Origin: Diabrotica undecimpunctata
Taxonomy: Eukaryota; Arthropoda; Insecta; Coleoptera; Chrysomelidae
Assembly: GCF_040954645.1 (NCBI RefSeq)
Contig: NC_092805.1
Span: 21,478,741 to 21,542,740, forward strand
Direction: 5' to 3'
Length of the DNA: 64,000 nucleotides
A program made the translations under genes and the position numbers. The notes below the pieces were generated by a model. The model was given only the letters and a program-made list of their open reading frames with translations. It made no database searches and had not been told where the DNA came from. This document shows, piece by piece, positions 63,301 to 64,000 of the stretch. Within the stretch, counting starts at the first letter, position 1, and the number at the start of each line of letters is the position of its first letter.

Positions 63301-64000
63301 GCGAATACATACATCCAAGTGGAAATTTTTCTCACGAACAGTTAGATGTAGAAAAATTCTGAGTTTGGCAGAAGAACAAGCGGCCAATTTTATGTAGGAA
63401 ATGTCCATTCGCTTTACTCTCGGAATAAAATTGACGCCAATATAGCCGATTAACCAAATTTGATAAAAATCCAAGGGTACCCCCTTGGAAAAATTTTGGA
63501 AATTTAAAAAAAAAAAAATTTTGTTTAATGTTTTGATACATGCACTTGGTCCAGCTTGTTCCAAAAATTTGCTTTTTTCTGATCCCTGAACCCCAGTTTG
63601 ACGGAAAAGAGGAAAAATCGAATAAAGAATTCCACAGTTTTTTCGATTTTCCAGCAAAACGGTGCATAATTTTTAGCCACATGTTTAGATTTTTTTAATC
63701 AGCAAGTCACCCTTTATCGAAGTAATTCAAATTTCAAACAAAATACACACTTTTAATTTTCTCCAAATTTTCAGCGAATACATACATCCAAGTGGAAATT
63801 TTTCTCACGAACAGTTAGATGTAGAAAAATTCTGAGTTTTGCAGAAGAACGAGCGGCCAATTTTATGTAGGAAATGTCCATTCGCTTTACTCTCGGAATA
63901 AAATTGACGCCAATATAGCCGATTAACCAAATTTGATAAAAATCCAAGGGTACCCCCTTGGAAAAATTTTTCCAAATTTTACAAAAAAAAAAAATTTGTT

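Larger units (their letters stand above)
47618..64000. repeat. 16.4-kb tandem satellite array (about 473-bp monomer), open at the window end
   Basis: The landmark ATACATACATCC recurs at 47721, 48041, 48360, 48836, 49310, 49774, 50245, 50724, 51194, 51668, 52140 and onward to 63778, about 36 times head to tail. Spacing is about 470-479 bp except three 319-320-bp units and a few with small indels. Every monomer carries TCAGCAAGTCACCC-like sequence, AATTCAAA-TTCAAACAAAAT, TTTTAATTTTCTCGAAATTT, GGCCAATTTTATGTAGGAAA and CAGTTTTTTCGATTTTCC. Long monomers add a 154-bp module with GGTACC. Monomers appear very similar, differing mainly in A-run lengths and small indels. The recurring minus-strand ORFs of 60-128 codons are shared by copies with different frameshifts and are not genes. 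Confidence 0.98.

Noticed and set aside
47714..63682. Dozens of minus-strand ORFs of 60-128 codons with recurring sequence such as GKSKKLWISLFDF
   Set aside because: They follow the 473-bp satellite period, occur in different frames in different monomers because of single-base indels in A-runs, and have a Phe/Lys/Ile bias from AT-rich DNA. Not genes.
47618..64000. CRISPR-like array of direct repeats
   Set aside because: Units are 319-479 bp and contiguous with no unique spacers, in a eukaryotic genome. It is a satellite.

Overview
This is an AT-rich, intron- and transposon-heavy eukaryotic window, most likely from an insect with a large genome (a beetle would fit, but the order is a guess). 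Two conserved animal genes can be assembled exon by exon. One is the 5' half of strawberry notch (sno) on the minus strand, with six coding exons spread over 1412-33162. The other is a complete phosphatidylinositol synthase gene (Pis/CDIPT) on the plus strand, with five exons over 33824-40762 and 217 codons. The two genes diverge from a 661-bp intergenic interval that must hold both promoters. No bacterial-type genes, CRISPR arrays, operons or tRNA genes were recognised.

The introns of both genes are filled with transposon remains. The sno introns hold Tc1/mariner fragments (1-1030, 17035-18122, 18545-18990, 26313-29234), pieces of several non-LTR retrotransposons (1840-3170, 5390-6600, 8788-8945, 10560-11100, 12480-12740, 19110-20025, 30130-30925) and a structurally complete piggyBac element (12849-15411) whose transposase is broken by one early stop codon. 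They also hold a 1.04-kb fold-back element (20356-21398), a THAP/P-element-like remnant and a 285-bp decayed 18S rRNA fragment (4501-4785) fused to a dispersed repeat. The Pis introns hold an IS630-type transposase relic, a LINE fragment, a MITE with 20-bp ends and a LINE 3' half followed by a (TA)n tract.

Downstream of Pis (40.8-47.6 kb) there are only mobile-element relics. These are a GGGTGCG-ended TIR element carrying a truncated Ty3/gypsy gag with its primer-binding site, a GC-rich block of uncertain origin with a strong hairpin, and another LINE 3' end.

From 47618 to the window end lies a 16.4-kb tandem satellite array of about 36 monomers. Most monomers are about 473 bp; three are about 319 bp and lack a 154-bp palindrome-bearing module. 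Diagnostic variants show layered duplication: an approximately 3.37-kb, seven-monomer higher-order period, plus copies about 7.79 kb and 8.74 kb apart. The many short minus-strand ORFs in this block are shadows of the satellite, not genes. The satellite, with short monomers at its edge and again inside, is the most unusual structure in the window.
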